Below are positions 18,703 to 27,575 of a stretch of 64,000 nt of DNA, in pieces. The stretch's first letter is position 1. Every line of letters begins with the position of its first letter. The stretch is taken from contig CP075528.1 of the NCBI GenBank assembly GCA_025808875.1, positions 434,001 through 498,000 of the forward strand, read 5' to 3'. A model generated the notes under the pieces. The model ran no database searches, was not told the origin of the DNA, and saw only the letters and a list, made by a program, of their open reading frames with translations. The translations under genes were made by a program, and so were the position numbers. This stretch comes from Enhydrobacter sp. (GTDB lineage Bacteria > Pseudomonadota > Alphaproteobacteria > Reyranellales > Reyranellaceae).

Positions 18703-20501
18703 ACACACTCGACCTCGGCGTCGTCGGCAACTGCGCGGTCGCCAGCCTGATCGACCGACACGGCCGCCACGTCTGGCACGGTCTCGGCCGGCTCGACGGC
18801 GACCCCGTCTTCAACGCCCTGCTCGGGGGCAACGAGCCGTCCACCGGCTTCATGGAAGCCGCGATCGCGGGCGCCAACGGACCCGGACGTCAGCGCTACC
18901 TGCCCAACACGGCGATCCTCGAAACCACCATCGAAGGCGCGGGCGGCGCGGCGCGCATCGTCGACTTCGCGCCGCGCTTCAGGCGGTTCGGCCGCGTCTT
19001 CCGGCCGCCGACCCTGGTGCGACGCATCGAGCCGGTCGCCGGGCGCCCGCGGGTGACGTTGCGTGTGCGACCGACCTTCAACTACGGCTCGTTCAAGCCG
19101 CAGGTGACCAGCGGGAGCAACCATGTCCGCTTCATCGGCGACACCGCCGTGCTGCGGCTGACCACCGACGCGTCGATCAGCTACATCCTCCACGAGACCG
19201 AGTTTTCGCTCGACCGCCCCGTCAACCTGTTCGTCGGCGTCGACGAGAGCGTTCCGGACAATCCCGACTCGCTCGCCCGCGGCTTTCTTTCCGAGACGGA
19301 AGGCTACTGGCATACTTGGGTGCGCGACCTGAATATCCCGTTCGACTGGCAGGTCGCGGTGATCCGTGCCGCGATCACCCTGAAGCTGTGCAGCTTCGAG
19401 GACACCGGCGCGGTTCTGGCGGCCCTGACGACATCGGTGCCCGAGGCGGCGAATACGCCGCGTACCTGGGACTATCGCTTCTCGTGGCTGCGCGATTCCT
19501 TCTTCACCGTGACGGCGCTCAACCGACTGTCGGCGACGCGCACGATGGAGGGATTCGTGCGCTTCATCGTCGACATCGTCGAGGCCGGCAGCTCACGTGG
19601 ACAGCCCGACATGATCGCGCCGCTGTTTCCGATCGCGCCCGGCATCGATACGGCCGAGCGCCTGATCGACAACCTGCCGGGCTACCGCGGCTTCGGCCCG
19701 GTTCGCATCGGCAACGCCGCGGTGTCGCAGCGCCAGAACGACACCTACGGATCGATGGTCCTGACCGCGGCGCAGATGTTCTGGGACGAACGGCTGCCGC
19801 GCCAGGGCGACATGGAGCTGTACCGCAAGCTGTGCGTCGTGGGGAACGAGGCCAAGCGCGCGGCGTTGACGCCCGACGCGGGGCTTTGGGAGTATCGCGA
19901 GCGCGAAGAGGTTCATACCTTCTCGGCCGCGATGTGCTGGGCGGCCCAGCACCGGCTCGGCATGATCGCCCGCAGGGTCGGCGTCGACGCCGAGGCCCGC
20001 GAATGGCTGGCCGGCGCCGGCGTGCTGCGCCAGGAGATCCTGCAGCGCGCGACGACGAAGGAAGGCTGGCTCTCCGGCGTGCTCGACCGCGACATGCTCG
20101 ACGCCTCGAGCCTGGTGCTGCCCGAGATCGGCCTGCTGCGCTCGGACGATCCACGATTCCACGCCACGCTCGACGTCGTCGGCAAGCGCCTGATGCGCAA
20201 CGGCTTCCTGATGCGCTACATCGAGGCCGACGATTTCGGCAAGCCGTCGAACGCCTTCCTGCTCTGCACCTTCTGGTACATCGATGCGCTGGTCTCGGTG
20301 GGCCGCCGTGCGGAGGCGCTCGAACTTTTCAACAACCTCCTGGCGCGCCGCAATCACGTCGGCCTGCTGTCGGAGGATCTCGACCCGCAGACCGGCGAGC
20401 TGTGGGGCAACTTTCCGCAAACCTACTCGCAGGTCGGGCTCATCCTGTCGGCCATGCGGCTGTCTCGAAGCTGGGAGGAGGGCCTATGGCACGCCTTGTG
20501 A
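18699..20501 (+). CDS. Glycoside hydrolase family 15 (glucoamylase/trehalase-like)
   Basis: This 600-aa protein has an N-terminal super-beta-sandwich domain (about 1-230; starts LGVVGNCAVASLID) and an (alpha/alpha)6 GH15 catalytic domain. The catalytic part shows TPRTWDYRFSWLRDSFFTV, GLWEYREREEVHTFSAAMCW (first glutamate) and QTGELWGNFPQTYSQVGLIL (C-terminal region around the second glutamate). Several bacterial GH15 proteins of this shape are trehalases; others are glucoamylases. Its place between otsB and otsA, with four-base and 16-base overlaps, ties it to trehalose turnover or to glucan trimming. No signal peptide is seen, so it is cytoplasmic. Confidence 0.9.
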   Translation: MNTLDLGVVGNCAVASLIDRHGRHVWHGLGRLDGDPVFNALLGGNEPSTGFMEAAIAGANGPGRQRYLPNTAILETTIEGAGGAARIVDFAPRFRRFGRVFRPPTLVRRIEPVAGRPRVTLRVRPTFNYGSFKPQVTSGSNHVRFIGDTAVLRLTTDASISYILHETEFSLDRPVNLFVGVDESVPDNPDSLARGFLSETEGYWHTWVRDLNIPFDWQVAVIRAAITLKLCSFEDTGAVLAALTTSVPEAANTPRTWDYRFSWLRDSFFTVTALNRLSATRTMEGFVRFIVDIVEAGSSRGQPDMIAPLFPIAPGIDTAERLIDNLPGYRGFGPVRIGNAAVSQRQNDTYGSMVLTAAQMFWDERLPRQGDMELYRKLCVVGNEAKRAALTPDAGLWEYREREEVHTFSAAMCWAAQHRLGMIARRVGVDAEAREWLAGAGVLRQEILQRATTKEGWLSGVLDRDMLDASSLVLPEIGLLRSDDPRFHATLDVVGKRLMRNGFLMRYIEADDFGKPSNAFLLCTFWYIDALVSVGRRAEALELFNNLLARRNHVGLLSEDLDPQTGELWGNFPQTYSQVGLILSAMRLSRSWEEGLWHAL

Positions 20502-21871
20502 TCGTCTCCAATCGCGTGCCGATCCCGAAGGCGCGTGGCGCGCAGGCCGGCGGCCTCGCCGTGGCGCTGAAGGACCTCATGACTCCGGGCTCGATCTGGT
20601 TCGGCTGGAGCGGCCGGCTGTCGGCCGACCCGTCGCTGCAGCCCGCGCTCGTCGAGGCGCGCGGCGTCACCTATGCCACGATCGACCTGACCGGCGATGC
20701 CTATCGGGCCTTTTATGTCGGCTTCGCCAACGGCGCGTTGTGGCCGCTGCTGCATTTCAGGCTCGGGCTGATGCACTTCCGCCGCGAGGACTACCAAGGC
20801 TATCTGGCGGTCAACCGGACCTTCGCCGAATCGCTCGTCCAGATGCTGCAGCCGGACGACACGGTGTGGGCCCACGACTACCATCTGATCCCGCTCGCCC
20901 GCATGCTGCGCGAGGCGGGATTTCGCGGGCCGCTGGGCTTCTTTCTGCACGTGCCCTTCGTGCCGCCGTCGATGCTCGAGGCCATGCCGGTCGCTCACGA
21001 GCTGATGGCCGATCTCTGCGCCTACGATCTGGTCGGCTTCCAGACCGAGGAGCACGCCCAGGACTTCCGCGACTGCGCCCGCCGTCTGCTGGGCGCCGAC
21101 GTGGACGGCGAATGGGTGCGCCACGACGGCCGGCTGGTGCGCGTCTTCGCCGATCCGATCGGCATCGACGCCCAGGCCTTCGCCCAGGAGGCCGAGCGCG
21201 CCGCGACGGACATGCAGGTGCAGCGCCTGGTCGGCGTCCTCGACGGCCGCGGTTTGGCGATCGGCGTCGACCGCATGGACTATTCGAAGGGTCTGCCCAA
21301 CCGCTTCGAGGCCTTCGCCCGCCTGCTCGAGAAGCATCCGGAGCATCGCCGCAAGATCCACTTCATGCAGATCTGCCCGCGTTCGCGCGAGGAGGTCGAC
21401 GAGTACCGCAAGCTGCGCGCCGAGCTCGACCGGTTGACCGGCCGCATCAACGGCCGCTACTCGGAGTTCGATTGGACGCCGCTGCGCTACAGCACCCGTG
21501 CGACGCCGCGCACCACGCTCGCCGGGCTCTACCGCATCGCCCGCATCGGCGTCGTCACCCCGTTGCGCGACGGCATGAACCTCGTCGCCAAGGAGTTCAT
21601 CGCCGCCCAGTCCGACGACGATCCGGGCGTCCTCGTGCTGTCGCGCTTCGCCGGCGCGGCCCAGGAGCTCACCGAGGCACTGATCGTCAACCCGTTCGAC
21701 CCCGACGCCATTGCCGATGCCATGCATGCCGCCCTCACCATGCCCCTGTCCGAGCGGCGGGAGCGCCATGTGACACTGAAGGAGAGGGTCATGCGGACCA
21801 CCGCTCAAGCCTACTGCCAGCGCTTCATGGAGGCCCTGACGGCGCGCGCGCTCGCCCGCGTCGCGGCGTAG
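20486..21871 (+). CDS. otsA: Trehalose-6-phosphate synthase
   Basis: OtsA (GT20) joins UDP-glucose and glucose-6-phosphate. The 461-aa protein begins [15 protein letters not shown] with the GG loop in [13 protein letters not shown], then [33 protein letters not shown], the basic [17 protein letters not shown] and, near the C-terminus, [18 protein letters not shown]. The start overlaps the end of the GH15 gene by 16 bases, with a GGGAGGAGGG site inside that gene. It converges on the PPOX gene with a gap of three bases. Confidence 0.97.
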   Translation: MARLVIVSNRVPIPKARGAQAGGLAVALKDLMTPGSIWFGWSGRLSADPSLQPALVEARGVTYATIDLTGDAYRAFYVGFANGALWPLLHFRLGLMHFRREDYQGYLAVNRTFAESLVQMLQPDDTVWAHDYHLIPLARMLREAGFRGPLGFFLHVPFVPPSMLEAMPVAHELMADLCAYDLVGFQTEEHAQDFRDCARRLLGADVDGEWVRHDGRLVRVFADPIGIDAQAFAQEAERAATDMQVQRLVGVLDGRGLAIGVDRMDYSKGLPNRFEAFARLLEKHPEHRRKIHFMQICPRSREEVDEYRKLRAELDRLTGRINGRYSEFDWTPLRYSTRATPRTTLAGLYRIARIGVVTPLRDGMNLVAKEFIAAQSDDDPGVLVLSRFAGAAQELTEALIVNPFDPDAIADAMHAALTMPLSERRERHVTLKERVMRTTAQAYCQRFMEALTARALARVAA

Positions 21872-21874
21872 CGC

Positions 21875-22489
21875 TCACCACATGGTCCGGGCCGCGCGCT
21901 CGGGCCATTCCCTGTCGTAGGTCTCGCCGCCCACTCGGTCTTGGCTGAGCGCGGCCAGGATCTGGCCGGCGCTGGGCAGGCTCTTCGGGTCGCGATGCAG
22001 CGCCGGGTTCCACAATCCGGAGCGCACCAGGGCGCGGGCGCACTGGAAGTAGACGGCGTCGACCGTCAGCACCATCACCGAGCGCGGCGGCTTGTCCTCG
22101 ACGGCGAAGGAGGCGAGCAGGTCGGGTGCGATGCTGAGTCGGGCGCGGCCGTTGACGCGCAGCGTGTTGCCGACGCCGGGGATCAGGAACAGCAGGGCCG
22201 CGCGCGGATCGCGCACGATGTTGCGCAGCGAATCGACGCGATTGTTGCCGCGCCGGTCGGGCAGCATCAGCGTCCGCTCGTCGTGGATGCGTACGAAGCC
22301 CGGCCTGTCGCCGCGCGGCGAGCAATCGAGGCCCTCCGGCCCGACCGTCGCCAGCACGGCGAAGGGCGCGGCCTCGACATAGGCGCGATAGTGCGGCGTG
22401 AGGTGCGAGACTTCCTTCACGGTCGCGGCTTCGGCCGGCCTGCCGTAAAGCGCCTCGAGCTCGGCGATCGTGGCGATGGTGTCGGTCAT
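21875..22489 (-). CDS. PPOX-class FMN flavoprotein (pyridoxamine phosphate oxidase-like)
   Basis: This is a 204-aa split-barrel flavoprotein of the pyridoxamine 5'-phosphate oxidase superfamily. The FMN-binding region is visible as FAVLATVGPEGLDCSPRGD, followed by LMLPDRRGNNRVDSLRNIV and VNGRARLS. It resembles the MSMEG_1061-type subgroup more than true PdxH, lacking the PdxH C-terminal RLHDR-type motif. It may be an F420/FMN-dependent reductase or stress protein; the substrate is unknown. It starts seven bases after the CoA transferase stop and is the last gene of that operon. Confidence 0.8.
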   Translation of the reverse strand: MTDTIATIAELEALYGRPAEAATVKEVSHLTPHYRAYVEAAPFAVLATVGPEGLDCSPRGDRPGFVRIHDERTLMLPDRRGNNRVDSLRNIVRDPRAALLFLIPGVGNTLRVNGRARLSIAPDLLASFAVEDKPPRSVMVLTVDAVYFQCARALVRSGLWNPALHRDPKSLPSAGQILAALSQDRVGGETYDREWPERAARTMW

Positions 22490-22496
22490 TCGTTCC

Positions 22497-23876
22497 TCAG
22501 TCTGCCCAGCGCGCCGGCGAGGCGCCGAGCGGTTCGGCCGGCCGGGCGTAAAAGGCCGGCGTTTCGCTCAAGTGAACGACCGGCCTGAGATGGCGCAGGC
22601 GGCCGAGCGGGCCGTTGCTCTCCTGGGTCAGGTGGGCGATCTCGGCTTCCGGCAGGTCGGCCGCGCCGCCCGCCGCGTCGACCGTGCCGAGGCCGGCCAG
22701 CCATTGGGCGACCTGGACGAGCGAGACGCGCACCAGCCACGAGCCACCCTGTTCGACCCGCCGAGCCAGCGCCACCATGGCGCCGAGCGCGCCGAGGTAG
22801 CCCGCGATGTAGTCGAGCGCCTGCACCGGCATGTTGCGGGGTCGGGCAAGCGAACTGTTGACGGCGGCGAGACCCGTCACGTTCTGCACGATCGAATCGA
22901 AGCCGCGCCGGCCGGACCACGGTCCGGCATGGCCGTAGGCACACAGCGCGACACAGACGATGCCGGGCCGCAGCGCCGCCACCGCCTCGGGCGAGAAGCC
23001 GCGCGCCGCGAGCGCGCCCGGCCGGTAGCCCTGCGTGAAGATGTCGGCTTCGCGCAGCAACGCCGCCATCGCTTCCGCGCCGGCGGGCGTGCGCAGGTCG
23101 ATCCAGGCGCAGCGCTTGCCGTGGCCGGTGTCCATCAGCAGCTCGCCCTGGTAGGGCAGGTGGGGTGCCGCCACATGCAGCACGTCGGCGCCGTTCTCCG
23201 CCAGCACGCGACCGCTGGTCGGGCCGGCCAGAACGCGCGTCAGGTCGAAGACGCGCACGCCGCTCAACGGGCGGTCGCCCCTCGGCAATGGCCGCGCCGG
23301 CGCCTCGCCGATCTTCACGATGTCGATCAGCGGCAACCGGGCGACGGCGACGCCGTGCGGATGGGCGTTCCACTCCTCGCGGCTGCGCGTGACGCCGCCG
23401 ACGCAGCCGCCCGCTGCGATCGCCTCCTCGATGTCCGTCGCGTTCCACCCGGCGACGGCGGCGGCCAGCGCCTCGCGCGTGGCCTCGCTCGCGCCGGCGA
23501 TGCGCAGCGCGCCCTCGCGATGGTGCGGATGGTTGGTGTGGATGAACATGTGCCGGCCGTCGCGCGTCGGGTAGTGACCGCTCAGCGGGTCCCATGACAC
23601 CGGCCGCTTGCCATCCTGCAGTACATAGGTGTTGGAGCGCAGCGACGCGGCGGCGGCACGACGATCGACGGTGACGGATTGCGGACGTCCTGTGCGCAGC
23701 CGCCACAGGTCCGAGAGCGCGAGGCCGACGGCGCCCAGCGCGGCGGACCCGGCATGGGCGATCCGCCAGGGGGTGCCGAACACCGGATCGTCGGTGCCGC
23801 CGATCGCGAGCAAATCGTCGGCGCGCCTCGGCCGACCCAGCAGGGCGAGAATGTCGTGAGCGAGCCCGTCGCTCAC
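22497..23876 (-). CDS. CaiB/BaiF-type (class III) CoA transferase family protein
   Basis: This 459-aa protein has the class III CoA-transferase core in its C-terminal two thirds: LSGVRVFDLTRVLAGPTSGRVLAENGADVLHV, a catalytic aspartate in LLMDTGHGKRCAWIDL, ADIFTQGYRPGALAARGF and YIAGYLGALGAMVALARR (cited here as separate pieces of the domain). The order is somewhat unusual, with about 190 residues before the canonical start of the domain. The start is GTG at 23876, overlapping the upstream hydrolase stop as GTGA. The acid and CoA donor are unknown. Confidence 0.85.
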   Translation of the reverse strand: MSDGLAHDILALLGRPRRADDLLAIGGTDDPVFGTPWRIAHAGSAALGAVGLALSDLWRLRTGRPQSVTVDRRAAAASLRSNTYVLQDGKRPVSWDPLSGHYPTRDGRHMFIHTNHPHHREGALRIAGASEATREALAAAVAGWNATDIEEAIAAGGCVGGVTRSREEWNAHPHGVAVARLPLIDIVKIGEAPARPLPRGDRPLSGVRVFDLTRVLAGPTSGRVLAENGADVLHVAAPHLPYQGELLMDTGHGKRCAWIDLRTPAGAEAMAALLREADIFTQGYRPGALAARGFSPEAVAALRPGIVCVALCAYGHAGPWSGRRGFDSIVQNVTGLAAVNSSLARPRNMPVQALDYIAGYLGALGAMVALARRVEQGGSWLVRVSLVQVAQWLAGLGTVDAAGGAADLPEAEIAHLTQESNGPLGRLRHLRPVVHLSETPAFYARPAEPLGASPARWAD

Positions 23877-24583
23877 TTGCCCGCCATGATGTCGGTCAGC
23901 AGCTTCATCAGCACGTCGGGGCAGGTGATGTGCGGATTGTGGCTGGCGTCGATCTCGTAGTACTTCCAGCCGGCTTCGCTCCGGGCGCGCTCGCCGAACT
24001 GGCGGAACACGTCGCCCGGCCCGTTCTTCTTGGCATAGATGTAGTGGCGCGGCGCGGCGACGTCCGAACCGAGGCTGATCTTCTGCTCGAACGTCTTGAT
24101 GGGCTGCGGCCGGCGGCGCGGACTCGCCCAGGCGACGTCCTCGGGCGCGGTGTCGGGCGGCATCGGGTTGATCGGAAGCCTCCAGCCCTCGCCGTCCTTC
24201 AGCGCGCCGGCGCGCATGTTGGCCTCCGCCTTGGGGCCGACCAGATCGAACAGGCTCTGCCCGTGCTTGGGCGCGAAGGCGTCGATATAGACGATGCGCG
24301 CGATGCGGCCGCGCGCCTTGTCGGCCACTCCCGTCGCCACCATCCCGCCATAGGAATGGCCGAGCAGGACGACATCGTTCAGGTCCTCGAACTCGAGCAC
24401 GTTCGTCACGTCCTGGATGTGGGTCGAGAGGTCGATGTCGGGCCGCGCCAGATGCGCCCGCTCGCCGAGGCCGGTGTAGCTCGGCGAGAAGAAGGTGTGG
24501 CCGGCGGCCTGCATCAGCGGCCGCATCTTCTTCCACGCCCACGCCGACGACCAGGCGCCGTGCGCCAGAACGATCGTTGCCAT
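23873..24583 (-). CDS. Alpha/beta hydrolase
   Basis: This is a 236-aa serine hydrolase of the alpha/beta fold. The oxyanion region is VLAHGAWSSAWAW and the nucleophile elbow is LLGHSYGGMV. The likely acid and base are Asp in YIDAFAPKHG or a nearby Asp and the C-terminal His in IDASHNPHI. The sequence resembles the small salicylate-esterase/hydroxynitrile-lyase-like hydrolases. It may cleave a small ester in the same pathway as the CoA transferase whose GTG overlaps its stop. Confidence 0.88.
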   Translation of the reverse strand: MATIVLAHGAWSSAWAWKKMRPLMQAAGHTFFSPSYTGLGERAHLARPDIDLSTHIQDVTNVLEFEDLNDVVLLGHSYGGMVATGVADKARGRIARIVYIDAFAPKHGQSLFDLVGPKAEANMRAGALKDGEGWRLPINPMPPDTAPEDVAWASPRRRPQPIKTFEQKISLGSDVAAPRHYIYAKKNGPGDVFRQFGERARSEAGWKYYEIDASHNPHITCPDVLMKLLTDIMAGK

Positions 24584-24608
24584 TCGCCCGTCTCCCTCGT
24601 TGATCGTT

Positions 24609-24968
24609 TCAGCCCGGCAGAGGCCCCTTGAACACGAAGAAGGCGCCCGCGCAGATCAGCGCGAACCCTACCAGATGATTGAGCGTGACGCGCTCGCCGA
24701 GATAGAGCACCGAGAAGACGGCGAACACGGTGAGCGTGATCACCTCCTGCATGGTCTTGAGCTCGGCGGCGCTGTAGGCGGCATGGCCCCAGCGATTGGC
24801 GGGGACGGCGAAGCAATACTCGACGAAGGCGATCCCCCAGCTCGCCACCACCACCAGCCAGAGTGGCCGGTCGGTGAACTTCAGGTGCCCGTACCAGGCG
24901 AAGGTCATGAAGACGTTGGAGATCAGCAGCAGGACGATGGGGGCGACGGCCGGGGGCAGCCAACTCAT
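24609..24968 (-). CDS. DUF486/DMT-like small membrane protein
   Basis: This is a 119-aa integral membrane protein with four predicted helices (PIVLLLISNVFMTFAWYGHL, the WLVVVASWGIAFVEY segment, EVITLTVFAVFSVLYLGE and HLVGFALICAGAFFVF). The pattern is that of the DUF486 family, relatives of small multidrug and DMT transporters. Its function is not established. The ATG at 24968 is chosen since the open frame upstream is not hydrophobic. It lies 25 bases upstream of the hydrolase gene on the same strand. Confidence 0.85.
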   Translation of the reverse strand: MSWLPPAVAPIVLLLISNVFMTFAWYGHLKFTDRPLWLVVVASWGIAFVEYCFAVPANRWGHAAYSAAELKTMQEVITLTVFAVFSVLYLGERVTLNHLVGFALICAGAFFVFKGPLPG

Positions 24969-25128
24969 GCTCGGTTCAACTCCGCCGAGTGCGCGCCAGG
25001 AGAAGCGGCCGCTACCGCCTCGGCATCGGGCGCGGCCTCGATGTCTGGCGACATCATGTCCGAGCGGGAGGCGCCGGGGAAGACCGCGGCAGCGGCCGCG
25101 TCGCAAGTATGCCGGGTGCGTGCACCGG

Positions 25129-26568
25129 TCACGGCGAGGCAAGCGGCGGCGGTCGGTGCTGCGCCCACGGCCGCGCCCGTTCGAGCAGGGCACCGAGCCG
25201 CAGCACGTCGGCCTCGGCGCCCCATTTGCCGACGATCTGCACCGAGGTCGGCAGGCCGTCGGCGCCGAAGCCCGAGGGCACCGCGAGCGCCGGATGGCCT
25301 GTGAGGTTGAACGGGTACTGGTACGACGTCCAACCCTGCCGAGTGATGCCGCACTTCACGCCGTCGACCACGACCTCGTCGTTGGCCGCGTCGTGCCCGA
25401 CGTCGAGCGCGGTGCGCGAGTTGGTCGGCGTGACGATGAAGTCGTAGCGCCCGAACAGGCCCTGGATCGCGCGGAACAGGTTGGTGCGGGCATACTGGGC
25501 GTTGCGGAAGTCGGCCAGGGTGAACTTGCAGCCGCGCTCCATGAAGGCGAGGGTGACGGGATCCATCCGGTTCTGCCACCTCGGCAGGTACTGCGCGCAG
25601 AATACGGCGAAGTTGGCCTGATAGAGCACGCGGCCCTCGTACTCGATCCAGTCGATCGGCCGGGGCGATTCGTCGATCGTCGCTCCCATCGCCTGCCAGG
25701 CGTCGAGCGCGGCGTGCGTGTTGGCGCGCACGTCCGCCGCGACGCGCGGATTTGCCGTCAGCTCGTAGTAGGCGACGCGCACGCCGGAGAGGTCTTCGCT
25801 GGCGAGCGCGAGGGAGAGAGGTTTCTGGGCTGCGCCGCCCAGGGTCCAGGGGTCTCTGTCGCTCGGCCCCACCAGCACCGAATGCATCACCGCCGCGTCG
25901 GTGATCGTGCGTGCGAGCGGGCCGGCATAGACGTTGTTGCCGAAAGCGTCGCGCGTGGTGTCGGTCGGGACCGCTCCCAGGGTCGGTTTCAATCCGACCA
26001 GGCCCGAGCATGAGGCCGGCCCGCGGATCGAGCCTGCGCCGTCGGTGCCGAGGGCGATCGGGCCGAGGCCCGCGGCGACGGCCGCGGCGCCGCCGCCGCT
26101 CGAGCCGCCCGGCGTGCGGTCGAGGTTCCACGGATTGCGCGTGATGCCGAAGGACGGCCCGTCGGTCAGGCCCTTCACGCCGAACTCGGGGCTCGTGCTC
26201 TTGCCGATCACGATGGCGCCCGCCGCGCGCAGGCGCTGCACCAGCACATCGTCGGCCGCCGCCGGCGGATTGTCGTCGAAGATCGCCGAGCCGTGCCGCG
26301 TCGGCACGCCCTGCACGTCGATCAGGTCCTTGACGCTCACCGGCACGCCGTGCAGCGGGCCCAGCGACTCGGCGCGCGACGCCGCTTCCTCGGCCCTGCG
26401 GGCATCGCGTCGCGCCGCCTCGTGCATGACGGCGCGGAAGCAGTTGAGCGTCGGATTGGCCCGGTCGATCGCCGCCAGCACGGCGTCGACGTACTCGACG
26501 GGCGAAAGCTCGCGCGCGCGGACGAGGGCCGCGGCCTTCGTCGCCGGCATGAAGAGAAGGTCGATCAT
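25129..26568 (-). CDS. Amidase (amidase-signature family)
   Basis: This 479-aa enzyme hydrolyses an unknown amide. The Ser-cisSer-Lys triad is visible: the lysine in VPVSVKDLIDVQGVPT, the bridging serine in TPGGSSGGGAAAVAAG, and the nucleophile in LGTDGAGSIRGPAS. The usual GGSIR is read here as AGSIR, a small variation that leaves the serine in place. The C-terminus has TGHPALAVPSGFGADGLPTS as in many amidases and GatA-like proteins. A 160-base gap separates it from the DUF486 gene downstream. Confidence 0.93.
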   Translation of the reverse strand: MIDLLFMPATKAAALVRARELSPVEYVDAVLAAIDRANPTLNCFRAVMHEAARRDARRAEEAASRAESLGPLHGVPVSVKDLIDVQGVPTRHGSAIFDDNPPAAADDVLVQRLRAAGAIVIGKSTSPEFGVKGLTDGPSFGITRNPWNLDRTPGGSSGGGAAAVAAGLGPIALGTDGAGSIRGPASCSGLVGLKPTLGAVPTDTTRDAFGNNVYAGPLARTITDAAVMHSVLVGPSDRDPWTLGGAAQKPLSLALASEDLSGVRVAYYELTANPRVAADVRANTHAALDAWQAMGATIDESPRPIDWIEYEGRVLYQANFAVFCAQYLPRWQNRMDPVTLAFMERGCKFTLADFRNAQYARTNLFRAIQGLFGRYDFIVTPTNSRTALDVGHDAANDEVVVDGVKCGITRQGWTSYQYPFNLTGHPALAVPSGFGADGLPTSVQIVGKWGAEADVLRLGALLERARPWAQHRPPPLASP

Positions 26569-26622
26569 GTCTCCTCATACACCTCCCCCGTCCGACGCGG
26601 CAGGTGTATGAGATCGGGGCCC

Positions 26623-27378
26623 ATGTTCACCGTCCCGGTCCTGGCGGCGCTGGCCGCGGTCGCCGCCGTCACATCCTTCGTGTCCGGGATCTTCGGCATG
26701 GCGGGCGGCATGCTGCTGATCGGCTTCCTGCTGGTCTTCCTGCCGGTGCCGGTCGCCATGGTGTTCCATGGCGTGATCCAGATCGCGGCCAACGGCTGGC
26801 GCGCCTGGCTGTGGCGCCGTCACGTGAAGTGGAGCGTCGTGCTGCGGTTCGGATCGGGCGCGGCGGCCGCGCTGGCCGTCTTCTCCTTCCTCGATTTCGT
26901 GCCCGACAAGGCGCTGGTGCTCATGGCGGTCGGGCTGACTCCGTTCATCGCGCTCGCCGTGCCGCGGCGCATCGCACCCAATATCGAGGCACCCGGCCAG
27001 GCCTTCCTTGCGGGCGCGATCGGCGGCGCCATCCAGCTCGTGTCGGGCGTGACCGGGCCGCTGCTCGACATCTTCTACGTCCGCACCGGCATGACGCGGC
27101 AGGTCAACGTCGCCACCAAGGCGGCCGCGCAGGTGCTGGGACACCTGACCAAGGTGGTCTATTTCGGCGCGCTGATCGCCGATCCCGCCGGCCGCGACCT
27201 CGAGCAATGGCTGGTCATGGCCTATGCCTGCGCCTTCGCCGTGGTGGGAACGACCTTGTCGCGGCGCTTCCTCGACCGTATGTCGGACACGCAGTTCTAC
27301 CGCTGGACGCGCTGGATCATCCTGGCGCTGGGCGCGGTGTACACGGCGCAGGGAATCTGGCTGATGGTGACGCGATGA
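26623..27378 (+). CDS. TSUP-family permease (TauE/SafE)
   Basis: This is a 251-aa membrane protein of the TauE/SafE sulfite/anion exporter family with about eight helices. Two family-type repeats are seen: FVSGIFGMAGGMLLIGFLL near the N-terminus and AIGGAIQLVSGVTGPLLDIF in the second half. It likely exports or imports an organosulfur or organic anion. A start at 26608 adds five residues and cannot be excluded. Its stop overlaps the next ATG as ATGA. Confidence 0.87.
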   Translation: MFTVPVLAALAAVAAVTSFVSGIFGMAGGMLLIGFLLVFLPVPVAMVFHGVIQIAANGWRAWLWRRHVKWSVVLRFGSGAAAALAVFSFLDFVPDKALVLMAVGLTPFIALAVPRRIAPNIEAPGQAFLAGAIGGAIQLVSGVTGPLLDIFYVRTGMTRQVNVATKAAAQVLGHLTKVVYFGALIADPAGRDLEQWLVMAYACAFAVVGTTLSRRFLDRMSDTQFYRWTRWIILALGAVYTAQGIWLMVTR

Positions 27379-27575
27379 GCGACGTGAAGGCCGAGGTGCG
27401 GGCGCTGCTCGACCGCCTGCCCGACGATTGCAGCTTCGCCGACGTGCAGCGCGGCATCGCCGTGCTGATGTGGCCGAAGCGGGGAGACGGGTCGCTCGCG
27501 CCGCCCGAGCGCCTGCCCGCCGAGGAAGTGAAGCGCCGCCTGCGCGAATGGCTCAAATCGGAGAACGATAAATGA
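27375..27575 (+). CDS. Small cytoplasmic protein of unknown function, 66 aa
   Basis: This product is charged and predicted helical, without a signal peptide. The segment LLDRLPDDCSFADVQRGIAV loosely recalls the LPDDCTxEDI pattern of small antitoxin-like proteins, but no toxin is adjacent and the resemblance is weak. Four-base overlaps on both sides (ATGA with the TSUP stop and with the enoyl-CoA hydratase start) make it almost certainly translated. I cannot assign a function. Confidence 0.7.
   Translation: MSDVKAEVRALLDRLPDDCSFADVQRGIAVLMWPKRGDGSLAPPERLPAEEVKRRLREWLKSENDK

Noticed and set aside
18689..21871. 1,060-codon frame merging the GH15 region with OtsA
   Set aside because: Its first ~600 residues are an Arg-rich shadow of GH15; only the OtsA part from 20486 is real.
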